From Paramacrobiotus metropolitanus (Eukaryota; Tardigrada; Eutardigrada; Parachela; Macrobiotidae), in contig NW_026570250.1 of the NCBI RefSeq assembly GCF_019649055.1, forward strand, positions 372,001 to 436,000: a DNA stretch of 64,000 nucleotides, given 5' to 3'. The notes under the pieces were generated by a model that did no database searches, was not told the origin of the DNA, and saw nothing but the letters and a program-made list of their open reading frames with translations. The translations under genes were made by a program, and so were the position numbers. This document shows, one piece after another, positions 12,140-25,038 of the stretch (position 1 is its first letter; every line of letters begins with the position of its first letter).

Positions 12140-13329
12140 ATCGGTTACCCTATCTTATTACTGTAACTTTATGAATTTACGGTGACCTTAAGTCGAAGAA
12201 ACACAGAAGCACTGTACCGCGTAACTAAAGAGGCGTAAAACATGCCACCGTGATTTTTAATCGGTAAAACTTGTTTTTGGGTTACTAACGGTACGCTAAG
12301 AACAGTTTATTAATAACTTAAAAATGTCGCTGTAGTCGTTTCTTTAAAAATTTTGGTAGTTAAACCTGTTTCCTAAAATTCAACTGAAACAAAGCGAAAA
12401 AGCTGCATTAAATGCTGCATTAATATCGGTACTTTTCACAATTGCGCGATAAAATGAAATACCTGGCTCAACAGGTGTACTCATGATTTAAAGTAAAACA
12501 TTTATTAACATGTGCTCATTGCTTAATACTGATCGAAGCAATGTGCTGTGTTCTTAGAGTGAAAATTCTCAGCACGTATGCGTACGTGTGAGTATTCATC
12601 CTTTTTCTAACAACGAGCAGGTTCACTTAATTAAGTAGTTTAAGCTACACAACCATAGAAACCTTTTGACAACAGCGCAATTGTTGTGTAGACTGTGCCA
12701 CGCCTAAACCGAAAAGAAACAATCTGTGGTCGTACTGTGCTGCACTGGGATTTCGCCGCCGTAAGGACGCCAATGCCAAGTGCATGAATGTCATGGCGCG
12801 GGTGTTGCGTAGTTGCGAACAAGAACGTGAGCAGGTGGCCGAGACCTAAAGACTTGAGGAAAATCAAGCAAACCCATGGTGAATTTCATTCATCCAGCGT
12901 TTTCGTATGACTCTTTGTAATATTTCCTCCTCCTATCGTATTTATTTCAATATTTCGATATATTAACGCCTTCATCCTGCCGCACACATGCATAAAGCTG
13001 AACGATACTATTGTTGCATAATTTTTCGACATGAATCTGCATTATTCTGTTCATAACCGTAGTCGTAAGCGGGCTCTTAAAGAAATTAATTAAAATGGTA
13101 GTTATGAATGTGTACGCGAACAATACGAACTGATTAGAAAATGTGAGTGAGTGTAATCGCTGGTATTTTATCAGAATAATCTGCACTTATGTGTACGTAC
13201 GGCGAATCTGGCATTATTTCATTCTGGTATGCTTTGTAATATGGCAATTATTACAGACCGAAACCGATAATGACAACAGAAGACAAGAAGAATATCTAGA
13301 GCAGGGTCGTATAGTTTGATTCAAAACTT
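12140..13329. other. Intergenic, no gene seen
   Basis: Short minus-strand open frames (for example 12640-12867 and 12947-13186) have no signal peptide, family motif or partner exon. I read the stretch as non-coding. Confidence 0.55.
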
Positions 13330-13548
13330 TTATTTCGGACAGCGCTTTTTCCCATTCCAAGCGCACGTTTTCGGAAAAGAAATACCAGGCTTATCACCGG
13401 TGCAATAACTCGTACCGACACTGTAATAACTGATTCGCACTTCGGCAGGTAATTTGTTGTGCACGGCATTGAAATTGTCTTGCGTAGTAAGCAACTTCGC
13501 ACTAAAACAATTCGTGAAGGAAAAAAATATGATAAACTTCAAAAACAA
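13330..13548 (-). CDS. Candidate small secreted Cys-containing peptide
   Basis: A single-exon frame of 72 residues starts MFLKFIIFFSFTNCFSA, a clear signal peptide. The predicted mature part has three cysteines near the C-terminus (SYC, KTCAW, RCPK) and is basic. It lies head-to-head with the SLC17-type gene: the start codons are only about 90 bases apart, so the two would share a promoter region if both are real. I do not recognise a family. Short length and lack of introns keep confidence low. Confidence 0.4.
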   Translation of the reverse strand: MFLKFIIFFSFTNCFSAKLLTTQDNFNAVHNKLPAEVRISYYSVGTSYCTGDKPGISFPKTCAWNGKKRCPK

Positions 13549-13634
13549 ACCCGCTGTTTAGTTGACCCTAGACAGTCAAAGCTCTTAATTTGCTTAATTC
13601 TTCGTTGATTTTCTCTCCAATCGGCTGTCCCGTA

Positions 13635-15784
13635 ATGGATACACCAAAACCCCCCAAAGAATATCACAGTGGTCGCATCGGATACCGTCATGTTTTAATG
13701 GTATTATTATTTTTTGGCGCTATTTTTAAGCAGGCAACGAGAGTGGGATTAAGCGTAGCTATGGTGGCGATGGTCAAACCTCTGGGAAGCATACAAAATT
13801 ACAATCAAACAACTGGAGATAATCAAACTATTTTGGCATGTCCGGAAAATTTATCGCCAATCCAAAACAGCAGTTTGTTTTCCAATAATATTACCTTGGT
13901 GGTAAGTCTGGCCATTGTCCAATTATGTATATTAGCACGTAGTTCTATAATAATACATACAGCATACAGACACTAATGTTTTTTTTTATTGCCACTTTAT
14001 GTATTGGCAATTAATACAGTAAAGACAGCCCAGTATTTATGGTATGCAAATCTAAATACCGGTAGTCAAGGACCTAATTTAAATATAACATAATTTGGAT
14101 TGTTATATATACTCGTAACATGCACTGCTACCGGTATGAACAGAAAGCGTTATAAAAACTCGTCATCAAATGAGTCAATCGATAAATAAATATGAATTAA
14201 TTTAAAAGCAAGTAGTCAGTCAGAAGACTTTGAGAAATCAAGGCATTGGAAAGTGTTACTAAAATCGTTTCACTCTAGAATTCGGGATACTTCGAGTGGG
14301 ATTCAAAAACGCAAGGGTTGCTGCATGGAGCCTTCTACTACGGCTATCTATTTTCCCAAATACCTGGTGGATGGCTTTCGCATCGGTTCGGCAGCACGCG
14401 ACCAATAACAGCGTGCTCACTCTTAATTGGGATCGTCACCGTCTTATCGCCGTTTGCTGCTTACGGAAGCATGTGGTTATTCTTTATTGCCCGGGTCATT
14501 ATCGGAATCACAACAGTAAATTAATAAGGCTAACTTTCAGTACAGTAGTGTTTAAACCCGGCAAAACCATAATCAGGTACTGACGTAAAGTCGTAGTACT
14601 GCAATTTAATAACAAGCACTGCTTGCGGCTCGGTTTAACGGTGAGACTGCTCGTGCTATCGGTTTCGGAAACACAGCATTTCACATATGCCACCTGCTAA
14701 AATGAAGAAACATACTTTCGTATTTCAAGCGTATTAATATTTGCAGGGCGTTATTTTTCCTTCCATCGTGCATTTGTGGAGCGAATGGAGTCCGCCAGCA
14801 GAGCGAGGTCGACTGTTATCGGGAGCCGGCAGTGGCGCTCAACTGGGCACAGTTCTGGGGATGTTTCTAAGCGGTCTGTTAGCCTCTACATTCGGCTGGG
14901 AGTCCATCTTTTTTTGCTTTGGAGCACTTCAACTTTTATGGGTAATTCCCTGGGTGATACTGGCCAGAGATTCTCCGGCAGCGCACTTTAAAATTTCCGA
15001 CGAAGAACGCCACTACATTGTCTCGTCAATAGGGAAATCTCGAAGCGGGGAGAAAGGTCATCGCCATCCAATTCCTTGGTTGGCCATTTTTAAAACAGTG
15101 CCGTTCTACGCGATTTTGGTGGTGGAATTCGGGCACAACTGGGGCTTCTACACTATGCTGACGAATTTGCCTACTTATCTCAGCAATATTCAACATTATT
15201 CCCTGAAAAAGAACGGGTTTCTTTCGGCATTGCCCTATTTGGTCCGATGGGCCGCCATTGTAATGGTCGTGTACGCAGCTGACTGGTTGCGCTCCAAACA
15301 CTTTATGAGCGTCAGCGCTTTGCGAAAGACTTTTACCACAGTGTCGTTTATCATCACGGCCGGGGCGTTGATTGGTTTGGGTTATGCCGGTTGCAACAGT
15401 GCATTAGCCGTTTCGTTGCTGGTTCTCACAGTGGGCATCTGGAGCTTAAATTCGGCAGGATATTTTCTGGGTTATGTGGAAATGTCACCGGAGTTTTCGG
15501 GTGTTTTAGTCAGTATGGGGAACACCTTTGGCACGACCACCGGGATCATTGCTCCCTACGTGGCGGGAGTGTTGACCAACGGGCCAGGAGGACAGACGAT
15601 TGAAAACTGGAGAATTGTGTTTCTAATTTCGGCCGCCTTGTATTTACTGGCTGCCATTACGTATGCGTTGTTTGGCTCAGCTGAGCAGCAGCCATGGGAT
15701 CCCACGGGAAAGAATGAAAAAGTAACCGTAAAGATACCTGATGAGAGTGATGAAGAAGTTATGTTTCTTAAACCAACCAAATAA
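13635..15784 (+). CDS. SLC17-family major facilitator transporter (sialin / phosphate-cotransporter type)
   Basis: Three exons (13635-13901, 14279-14515, 14747-15784) join at phase 0, giving 513 residues; an in-frame ATG at 13590 would add 15. Family signs are IGYRHVLMVLLFFG at the first helix, a lumenal loop with four N-glycosylation sequons, the FYYGYLFSQIPGGWLS segment after helix 2, PPAERGRLLSGAGSGAQLG, and about 12 hydrophobic segments. SLC17 members move organic anions (sialic acid, glutamate, nucleotides, urate) or phosphate, coupled to protons, sodium or membrane potential, in lysosomal, vesicular or plasma membranes. The substrate cannot be read from this sequence. The short acidic cytosolic C-terminus (DESDEEVMFLKPTK) could carry a sorting signal. 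Length is normal for the family. Confidence 0.9.
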
Positions 15785-17675
15785 TCTGGGTATCATATTC
15801 GCAAAAATGTCATGGCGTTCTATGAAGTATTTATTCATTTGCTGTACAGTTCGTGGTTATGTTTTACGTGTGCCTAGGTTTGATACAATAGTATACGTAG
15901 ATGATTTGATCTGTTTGAGTTTACCGTATACAGGACTCTGATACAAGCAGCTAGGGTAGATGTACTTCTAGTACTCTGCAACACTTTATTTTGCTTCTTT
16001 CTTATAGAAATAATACCACCCTAAACATAATCAACGATAAAAAATCAAATAATGTAATGCAACAGCTTTGGACAGATGGCCAGTACAGACTAGTCACTCA
16101 ACATTTTAAGTAACTTTTGTCCCCGTTTTGGCCTACCTAACTTTTAACTAACGTTCTTTTTACAATCTGTTTTACTCTGGATTGTATTGTGCATCCTCAT
16201 TGGATTAACTATAAGGTAAAGTAAAATCGTGCAAAATATCTTATTTATCACGAACATCCATTATAGCCGGTACCAGTACCAACCGGTACCAATGGAGAAG
16301 GGAAGCGTTCCCAAATTTGTGCCATACAGGAAACTGCAGTATTTATCAATTATTTGTCTTTGATTTGATGCCAGAACCGTTCGCAAGACATCTACGTCAT
16401 ATTTTACATTTTCCGTGGCCCAGTTCCCGCCAATTAAAATAGCTTTGTTGCTTGAAATATGGATAAGCAGGATTACCTAAGACCGAGATCATGACTCTTT
16501 GCACAATCAGCTACCATTGATACACTACACATAATTAAATATAAATTAATCCAGAAAAACATATCCTTTATTTTATATCTGCTAAATATCAATTCGTGTA
16601 AGCAGTTACTGCTGGATGTAAATTTATCTGTATCGGCTTAGAATGTACGATAAGAAAATGTACCGTACACTATCCTGTACTGTGCCAGTCAGTTTTCCTG
16701 CTTTGTACAGTATATTACAATATATTGTGTATACAACTCTGTACTGTATAAAAATAAATGAAGCTGTTTTTCATTATTGGGGGATGCTATGTTTTTATAG
16801 AACGCAATTTTTGTCTCGAAAAAATGTTTTATAAACTATAAACTTATTTTTTATAAAACTTATTTTTATAAACTTTTTTTTATTTTCTGTTCTCTTTGAT
16901 GATGTATTGCGCCCTTTCATCTCTTAATTTTATGATTTTTTCATCATATATGTATTAGAACTACCTAGATGCTGTACGTTCTTCCAGGAACTCTAGTAAA
17001 ATAACTTGCCGGGAAAAAATTATTGCTCCCATGCTTTGCTATATTGTACTTTAGTTTTGGCATGAATGATGCTCATGGGAACGGCCGCATATATGTACCG
17101 ACTCTACCGAGAAACTGAAAAACCAGTGAATGAGCACAAGGATCACGCTTTCAGGATGGTGAATGCTACTGCACTTTGGTGCCAGAAGCGTTCCTCGACG
17201 TACTATAACGAAGCCAATCTGACAACGTCCGGTTTCAATTTAGAGAATTGTTTGTTAATTATTAACACTAACAAATCCGGTGTGTGTGAGTGCCTGCAAA
17301 ATATTCCTGAACATTAATCCCTGTCCCCGGTTGACGTCGAAAGATTTATCCTGTTCAATAGCTTAACAATACCGCGCCGCGTTCACCCCATTTAATACGA
17401 AAATGTTCTGCAGTTTCACTGCATCTTTTGTGCTGCCGCTGGTGTCCAGTTTGCTTCCATTATAGCGTAACCTTTAGCACACGGTTTCTTGTATGCTTCG
17501 ATTCTGCCGAGTTACGTGCTTTCATAACGTTATTTTTTAAACGCTAATGTTATCTGGCTAAATCATCGACAGTCAAATAATTATACTCCTTGTACTCCAG
17601 TAAATCCAGTGAAGTGCATACACTCAAATATCGGATTGCAACTTTAGTTTTATATTTTATCTGTCGGTTTCCGCT
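15785..17675. other. Intergenic, one doubtful open frame
   Basis: AT-rich sequence after the SLC17-type gene. The only frame worth noting is 17066-17317 (83 codons, a few Cys, ends ECLQNIPEH), which has no clear signal peptide and no partner exon. It could be an exon of a small secreted protein or chance. Confidence 0.5.
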
Positions 17676-17951
17676 ATGGGGAAAGCATCGACCTTTGCTT
17701 TATTTTTCGTAATGATGACGATTACATTGCAATTTTTTGAGGCTGATTCAGCTACGGATTTGCCAGCTGGAACTGAAACGGTTTCAGAAAAGCCATTGGA
17801 TATCACTGATGAGGAATTAAAAGGAGGATGCAGCAAAAGGGATCCGCACCCTCTGGGTAAGAAATATAGGAAGGATACTAAATATTGTGCAATATTAAAA
17901 GACCATGTAGATTGCTTCTTTAAGGCTTTGGCCTACAACAGTACAGTCTAA
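17676..17951 (+). CDS. Small secreted peptide, unrecognised
   Basis: A single-exon frame of 91 residues begins MGKASTFALFFVMMTITL, a strong signal peptide probably cleaved near EADSA. The mature part is acidic first (SEKPLDITDEELKGG), then basic and holds three cysteines (GGCSKR, KYCAIL, VDCFF). I find no known family. An odd cysteine count could mean a dimer or a missing exon. A TATA-like run (TTTTATATTTTA) lies about 20-30 bases upstream of the ATG, which may reflect a short leader or merely AT-richness. Confidence 0.5.
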   Translation: MGKASTFALFFVMMTITLQFFEADSATDLPAGTETVSEKPLDITDEELKGGCSKRDPHPLGKKYRKDTKYCAILKDHVDCFFKALAYNSTV

Positions 17952-18964
17952 ACTTAACATTATTAGGATTAACATGAACTCAATACAGTGTTTCGAATAG
18001 TATAATAAAATTAATGTTCTATGTCCGATTAATAGCACAGCCTTTTTTGCGAATGTCGCAGGCAGAATGATATTCTAACTTTTATTAAAAAACACGTTAA
18101 CTTATATGAATATAATCATACCGATCAGACGGTCGAATATAAATTTAATTACAGCAGCTTCAAACTTATCAAAATATTGTAAAGCTGTTTTCAGTTTGTT
18201 TTATTTCTGTTGAGCCTAAATATTTACTCATATTGCTATTCACTTATATTAGCATTTACCTATATTATCTTAATACAAATGACTTGAGCACTGTTAGCTC
18301 ATACACTGAAGTATTGATAGTCACTTACCACCTGTTTTACAGGTTATGCTACGAATACTGGACACTATCAAATAGCTCGCCTAGGACGACAATATCGTTC
18401 TTTCCCGAATCGAGTTGTTCTATCAGACCGTAAGGCCCCAATGCGTTTTTCTCGCTTGGAAACTCACAAAATACGAGGAAAAACGTTTGTTTCTAATAGG
18501 CAACCATAAAAAAGCCGATCTGAGTGACTTGTGGTGGTACTGTGCATCGATCAATTGGAGAAGGTCACAGTTTACGATCAACCGCTGCAAGAACATCATG
18601 CTTAATAATCCAAATTATTTCTAGAAGCCGTGAAGTCCAAAGAAGATCATGTTTATTTTAAATGCAAAGCCAAAGACAGGATTTTTCATACAAGCCCAGA
18701 TTTTGTTGCATTAGGTTTAACTTCTTTAATTTCACTATTATCAACGTTATAACTATTATTGTGTTCGGTTAAGATACGGGTGGCTTTATTAACGATACAG
18801 GTTAACACAGTGAACTACTATCAATCTGTTTACCACATGAACTACTGTAAACACACTTGAGATTATCAGAAAACCTCGAGCGGTTGGCATTTCAATAAAT
18901 TAAAGTAGTCTTCAACAAATTTGTACAACGACTACAGCGATATGATACCGCAAACATGGCAAGT
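17952..18964. other. Intergenic between convergent genes
   Basis: Holds the 3' flanks of the small secreted gene (+) and the proximal guanylyl cyclase (-). An open frame at 18415-18624 lacks a signal peptide or domain and is not called. Confidence 0.5.
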
Positions 18965-21900
18965 TTATCTAAATTTTGAATCTTCTTCGTGCATTGGTTG
19001 TACGTATATTTGAGTAGCCTCTTGCACATTCGATTTCCTTCGTTCGGACTGCACTCCCAGGAGCCAGTACGTTCGGATATGACCTTTGCCTTTAACCGGG
19101 ATTTCGCCTCGTTCTTCGTATTCAAAATATCCAAAGTTCTCCAGTAACCCGTGCATTGCGGAGCTGATTTGAATTCTGAGAGCTAATTCAAGAAATACAA
19201 TATAGAGCACCATTAATTTAGTTCTGTTTGTTGTGATTATAGAATATACTGTAGTATAATATTCAAACAAATGCATTTGCGTTATGAGTACGAAGCAACG
19301 ATGAATTAGCAGAATTCTGTATGATATTCCTTTACTCGAAATTGTTTTCAGCAACCAAAAAAATAGGCAGAATAAAAGCGACTGCGAAACTGAGCATGTA
19401 TTAATATTTATTTAAGTATTTTGCTTAATATTTAAGTATTTTGTCTGAGGATGTGTTTTCCGACCTGCGCCTTTTAAATAATGTTTCGCATTATCAGTCG
19501 GAATACTGATAATTAATTGTGCTAGCCTTTAAAGTGTGCTCGATGTATCCTATGATGATTCATTCATCGTAAATTTTTCTGCACAGATCAGTCAATAAAA
19601 ATCATCAATGGAGACTTTAATTTTGGTAATCAACTTTACAATGCGGTTTAAGATGCAGTTCCATTACGGAACAAATCGAATGTGGATGATCTGGTGCTAA
19701 GCCGCATCACGTGCAAATAACGCGGATATATTACACCAAAAAGATGATTCAAAATTAATCGTCACGTGCACCAACTAGAAAACCATTACAGTACCGAATA
19801 TCCAATATCGGCTACAACAAGTTATTACTGTTCTGTTTATAGGCTGTACTGCAGGCATTTCCACTATTAACTCGCATGTGGTATTAGCTTTTACGTACCT
19901 TCTCCGGTAGACTCCATACGGGATGCAGTGTTAACCGTGTCCCCAAAACTAACATGTCGAAGAGAAAAGTCGCAGGTGAGAAAAGGAATGCACGGTACTT
20001 ATTATGCGTTTTAAGGGATTCAAATGCGCAGCTTACAGGCAATAACGAGGCATCGTTAGTCCGACAACACCAGCGACACATGGTCCTGTAGACACTTTCA
20101 GTTACTGATAATATTTCCTTATGTTCGGAATGCAGCTATCCTGTACTAGTTAATGCGTGCCGACTGATAGGGTAAGGAAGTTCATCGGTAACGTTAATAA
20201 TTGCAGACAATTCTGTTCTACTTCTTGATTGTAATTTGTAAGAGCAAAATTTTATCTAGGTCACATTTGATATAAAATTTGATATTCTAAAGTCAAATTT
20301 GATATAAAATTTATGATACCAATACATTTTGAGATATCGTACCTGAATGCATTCCGATCCGCAAATTCAGCCTATCGGACGGTCGGTGGCGAATTTTAAA
20401 CGTGGACACATGTTCTCGCAACCGCAGGGCCATTTTGGCTGCAAAATTCAAAAATGCAGATGTGAGACGTGAGATGTTTAGCTGACTGAAATCAGCTTTA
20501 ATTTTATTGCTTATTTATTCCACTACCGTACAAGATGTAATTAAGATGAGATCTGCATTACCGTACCCAACTGCTGCGCATGCTCCATCCCATTCCTGAT
20601 TGGCAATCCGGAAACGCACTAAAATAACCGCAAAAATCTTATAGACATTAAATTTTAAACTGAATTAAGGACGCTTTGGGCTTTTAATTAAGGACGCTTT
20701 GGGTCCAGTTTAGTTTATGATTAATTTAGGCACTTACTATTTTGCGTGCTTCTGTGATCTCATGGTTAGCAGAAAATATAACAATATTTTTGTAATTCTG
20801 TAGTTGTTACAAAACGTTTTTTTTGCGACAATATTGTTGTATTAGTACTTTTACCATGTAACTGTCACCAATCGTTTCCACCTTGTATACGTCAAACTGT
20901 TTAATGGTGCCGTCAAAGCACGTATACCTAACAAATACATAAAGGTTAACCGGATTATTTTGCATAGTTAATTAGAACCTGTTACTGCTGCTTAATAGAA
21001 ACGGAAACTAACAAGTCGTTTAGGAAGTCCACAATCTGTAATGGAGTGCTCTCGGAAGACATAGTAGTAAATCCCACAATATCACTAAAACAATCACACA
21101 TGCTGTGATTACCGCTGTTGTATAATTTGTTTTCGTTGCAATAAACTAAAATTCAGAAATTAGATCCTGCTGTACCTAAAAAATATGGAAACGCTCTCGT
21201 AGGCTTCCGGGTTTACCGACTGACCCTTTTTTAGCTGTTCCGCAACAGTTCTGAAAAATTATTTCCCGAATGAGTGAATTCTACATATGCCTATTGCCTA
21301 GTGTTGTGTAAAAATTCATATTAAGTAGGCCATAAATACTTTTTTATTAGCACACAGGCATATCTCGTATAAACGTCTTTACTCACTGCGCATTTGTATA
21401 ATTTTTCAAAATGAACGTAACTAAGTTAAAAATTAAAATTCTTGATACTCACGATGGCAGCAACTGGCTTAACAACTGGTCGCTCTTTTTCTTTTCCTCC
21501 AAAAATGCTTGCGTTTTTTCTTCAACGAGACCCTCCAGGTTTTCCGCATACTGTTCCATTCGTTGTAACAGTATGTCCATTATGTTGCCCTGCTGATCCT
21601 CATTTCTGCGAAAATTTTATACGTGCACAGTTAACCACTAACAATAAAGTTTAAATAACAAAGTGTCTGTTTTTAAACTTCGATCATATCCATTACTCGA
21701 TACTGTGTCACGTTACTGGGCGTAGCCGGTTACGAGATTTATAAGTATGTCACAGGATGAGTATTACAGTACGTACTTAAAAACTTGTCTCATTGTACTA
21801 CGGATCTCCTGGAATCTTGGGCGGCTCGAAGGATTCTGTGCCCAACATTTTTCCATCAAGGCTATTAATGCCGGCGGAGCGGCTTCGGTTTTGATAGTTG

Positions 21901-24900
21901 GCCGGAACGGCGGTTCCTGGTTTTTTATAACGCGCTGGACGCATTCTGAATTACAAAAAAATTTATATACATACATATGACTCAACGCTGCTGACAAGTG
22001 AGAATTTGCAAATGGGTGGGTATAATAGAAACCATCGATTTACGCAGCACTAGTCACAAAAACTGAGGAAGCAAAAACTTCAAAAGGAAAAACATTATTT
22101 AAAATTTACAAAGCTTAAAATGCTTAATCGGAGGTAAAAATAACCCAAAATAATATTCGGGATAGGTCACCTTCAGCACTTATTGGATACATGGCAAACG
22201 GTTCCTCGCGTAGAATGATTTCTTGCAGTATGATACCGAAACTGTAAACATCGGCTTCGTAAGTGTTGCCGGTGACGTTGTTGATCACTTCCGGCGCTTT
22301 CCAGAGCAGTGTTGTGAAATATTCGTTATCCGGGATCAATGGTGGTGGATTGTCGTAGAACGTCGCCAATCCGTAATCTCCAATCTTTAGCACGAATCGG
22401 CTATCAATATAGCAGCAGCGCGAAGTCAGCCGGCCGTGCACTTGCAGCGATGAGCCGTGAATGTACACCATTCCTTTGACCATATCGTTAATCAATGATG
22501 TTTTAAACAAATCATCCAGCTTAAAAGCGTCGTTGTTTAATAAGTTCTACACGGAAAAGACAGAGCAAACATGTAAATGTCACATGTGAGTAATCGTCCA
22601 TAATGCATAAGCATCTGCATACGAGAGGCAATCAACCACCTGAAGACAACCCTTTGAGCAGAACTCCATCAGAACCGCCGTCTGGTCCGGACCGAGAATG
22701 GCACCCACAAAGCGCATGAGGTTCTCATGAGTGACAATGCGTACTTTCTTCACCTCCTCTCGCACTTCTTTCGTTAAGTCAATTTTCTTTTTTTCGCACA
22801 TGCGCAGTAGTACCAGATTCCCGCGGAAGAACACTTGGTGGGTGCGGGCGACGGCGTTTTCCGAGAACAGCGTGGCACGATCTTGTTTGGTGTTCATTTC
22901 ACTCTTCCGGGATTCCACGGTCATAACGGACATTCGTGAACTGCGGGATTTTGATCCCTCATTGTAGGTCAGTTCGCTCCACTGTGCCAGCCAGTCCATC
23001 GACGACAGAGCGGCTAATTCTTGAGCCCGTTTGTACATGAGGAAGCCGACCACACCACCAATCAACATCACACCCAAAGCCACACCCACCGTCATTTCGG
23101 TAATTGGAAGCGCTAAAAATGTAACGTACAGTAGTCTGTTTTCGTCATAGCACGCTTCCGTTGCATGCAAAATATTTCCCCGTAGTTTAAATAAGCCATG
23201 CACATGGTGAAGTTATCCGTGCATAAACGAAGAAAACAGAAATTAATATGTAATAGCTGTGATTATGGACAACACGCAGAAGTCGAAGCATTTCATAAAT
23301 TTACCGATTTTACAAGGCGAATCGTCAATGCAGTTTGGGCAGTTTTTTGGGCAAGGAAGGCACTGGAAGCCGGAAATATAGTCACCAGATCCATTGGTGG
23401 TCCATTGTGAGTAGGCATTTTCCACGTCAAAACCGGAAAACGCTTGCAAATCGCTGGATTTGTTAGGGAAATAGTAACCCGGCTTACAGATGCACAAATA
23501 CGTTCCCCTCCGAAATCCAAAGCCGGTTCGCGGAATACACTGAAAACACATAGCCGGCATAATTATTGCATTCTGTAATAAATACTGCGATTTTAAAAAA
23601 AATACAGCTAGTGGATAATCGTACTTCTGTGGTTGGTCCTTTGCAGTGATGCGTGCCTCGGAAGACATCCAACGCCAATTTGGAAGACTTTTCCGTAACA
23701 TCGCATTGATTTATGTCCAAAATATTGAGTGCCACATCACATGTCGCTACACCCCTAAAGGTCAAGCAAAGTGTGATGCACTCGCGCAACCTTGTGATAC
23801 CGATACGACAAAATCAACTTTCAAAGTATGAAGCGTCTCGCATACGCGAAAGTAAACGATCCGTTATAATGCGCGAAAATCGGACTGTTAAAAGTTATCA
23901 TCCATATGTCGCCGCCACCGCAATCAAAGTAGGGTTTCGTCCAGAACCCATCCTCATATATCGCGATGGGTTCGTTAAAATGTGTGGTGTTTTTGTGAAC
24001 CTTTACTCCAGTTTGATTGTACTCACTGCAATTGTTAAAATAAATTTAGTTTATAACTAAATCGGAAACAAGCATTATTACTGTAAGCGTTTTATTTTTA
24101 TGTAAATGCGTCTTATCATTATATTTGTTTATCTGCTTTGCAGCTCATTCACATATTTTTTTTCGCCCACCTTAGTCTTAATGTCACATCCCGTTCCAAA
24201 ATTCTGCTCAAGTTCAAGGCTTTCACTTTCGTTCCTGTTCGTTCGAATGCGGTACAGATTTAACAAGCTGTTCATTAAAAGTCGACCAAGTTAATCAGCT
24301 GTATATGCCGTTTGTAGTACAGTGTTAAGAACTACAACTTTAATACTCCAACACCGGATTATGGAGCTATTTGTATCAGTTAGATACGTCACACTTGCCT
24401 AAATACCACTCGGATGGAAAGTAATCGTATTCCACGCTGATATCGTGGGATTTGATGGAATTATTTCCGGTATGAAAACTGTAGGCGCAAAATTTAGACA
24501 TGTTCCGGTAGAAGTACGGCTCAAAGGCAATAGCACTTCCGAACGCCAGTTCCTCGATTTCGATTGTGGTTCGGGTCATGGCAAACAGAGTCTCATCGTC
24601 CATGCTCCCGCCGGTTCCGTTGGTGATCAACCAGTTCTTCGTCAGTAAATTCGACAATCGCACTGCCGCATTGGCTTGCGGTTTCCACTGGGAGTTATCA
24701 AAAACAACCTACAAATTTTCCCTTTGTTTGACAGTAACCGGCAAAACAACAAAACGTGCTTCCGAAATTACGCCATATATTACCAATACAGTGAATACAC
24801 CTAGTTTAACGCGCGCAACTGATTTTCGCAAGGCAATCCACTTCGCTCTCAATTCACAAATTCTTTCATATGTCAAATGTTTACTTTAAAATGCACATAC

Positions 24901-25038
24901 GTTTAATGTATTTGACGTGCCGCCATCACAGTTCCCTGGTTTTACACTGTCCACATACTGTAATGCTTGTTGGACAACATCCGGACCGGTCTCTACAAGC
25001 ACGATAACTGTAGCAGCAAAGGTAGTGCAGAGTGACCA
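18965..25038 (-). CDS. Receptor guanylyl cyclase with a GPR158/179-type Cache ectodomain (5' end not resolved)
   Basis: Exons: 24901-25038, 24395-24708, 23846-24025, 23625-23754, 23305-23539, 22640-23112, 22171-22546, 21777-21945, 21453-21605, 21176-21250, 21013-21084, 20855-20927, 20567-20618, 20343-20438, 20037-20085, 19899-19948, 18965-19182. All phases match, giving about 950 residues; the initiator exon is missing. Ectodomain: Cache motifs [30 protein letters not shown] and LDINQC, then [12 protein letters not shown] and [10 protein letters not shown], the order seen in GPR158/GPR179. One helix follows ([19 protein letters not shown]), with no 7TM bundle. Then come a kinase-homology domain lacking HRD and DFG ([11 protein letters not shown]), a coiled linker ([18 protein letters not shown]) and a class III cyclase: FSDIVGFT and KVETIGD keep the metal Asp residues and the guanine-selective Glu, MPRYCLFGD the selective Cys, and NTASRMES follows. 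Predicted product: cGMP in response to an extracellular ligand. The donor after exon 24395-24708 (AA|GTGTGA) is weak. Confidence 0.88.
20663..20703. repeat. Short tandem duplication in a cyclase intron
   Basis: AATTAAGGACGCTTTGGG occurs at 20663-20680 and again at 20686-20703, within an intron of the proximal guanylyl cyclase gene. It looks like a recent small duplication with no evident function. Confidence 0.85.

Noticed and set aside
21453-21605. Possible frameshift in the coiled linker exon of the proximal cyclase
   Set aside because: A recount of the A runs shows the frame is intact and matches the paralogue ([14 protein letters not shown]).
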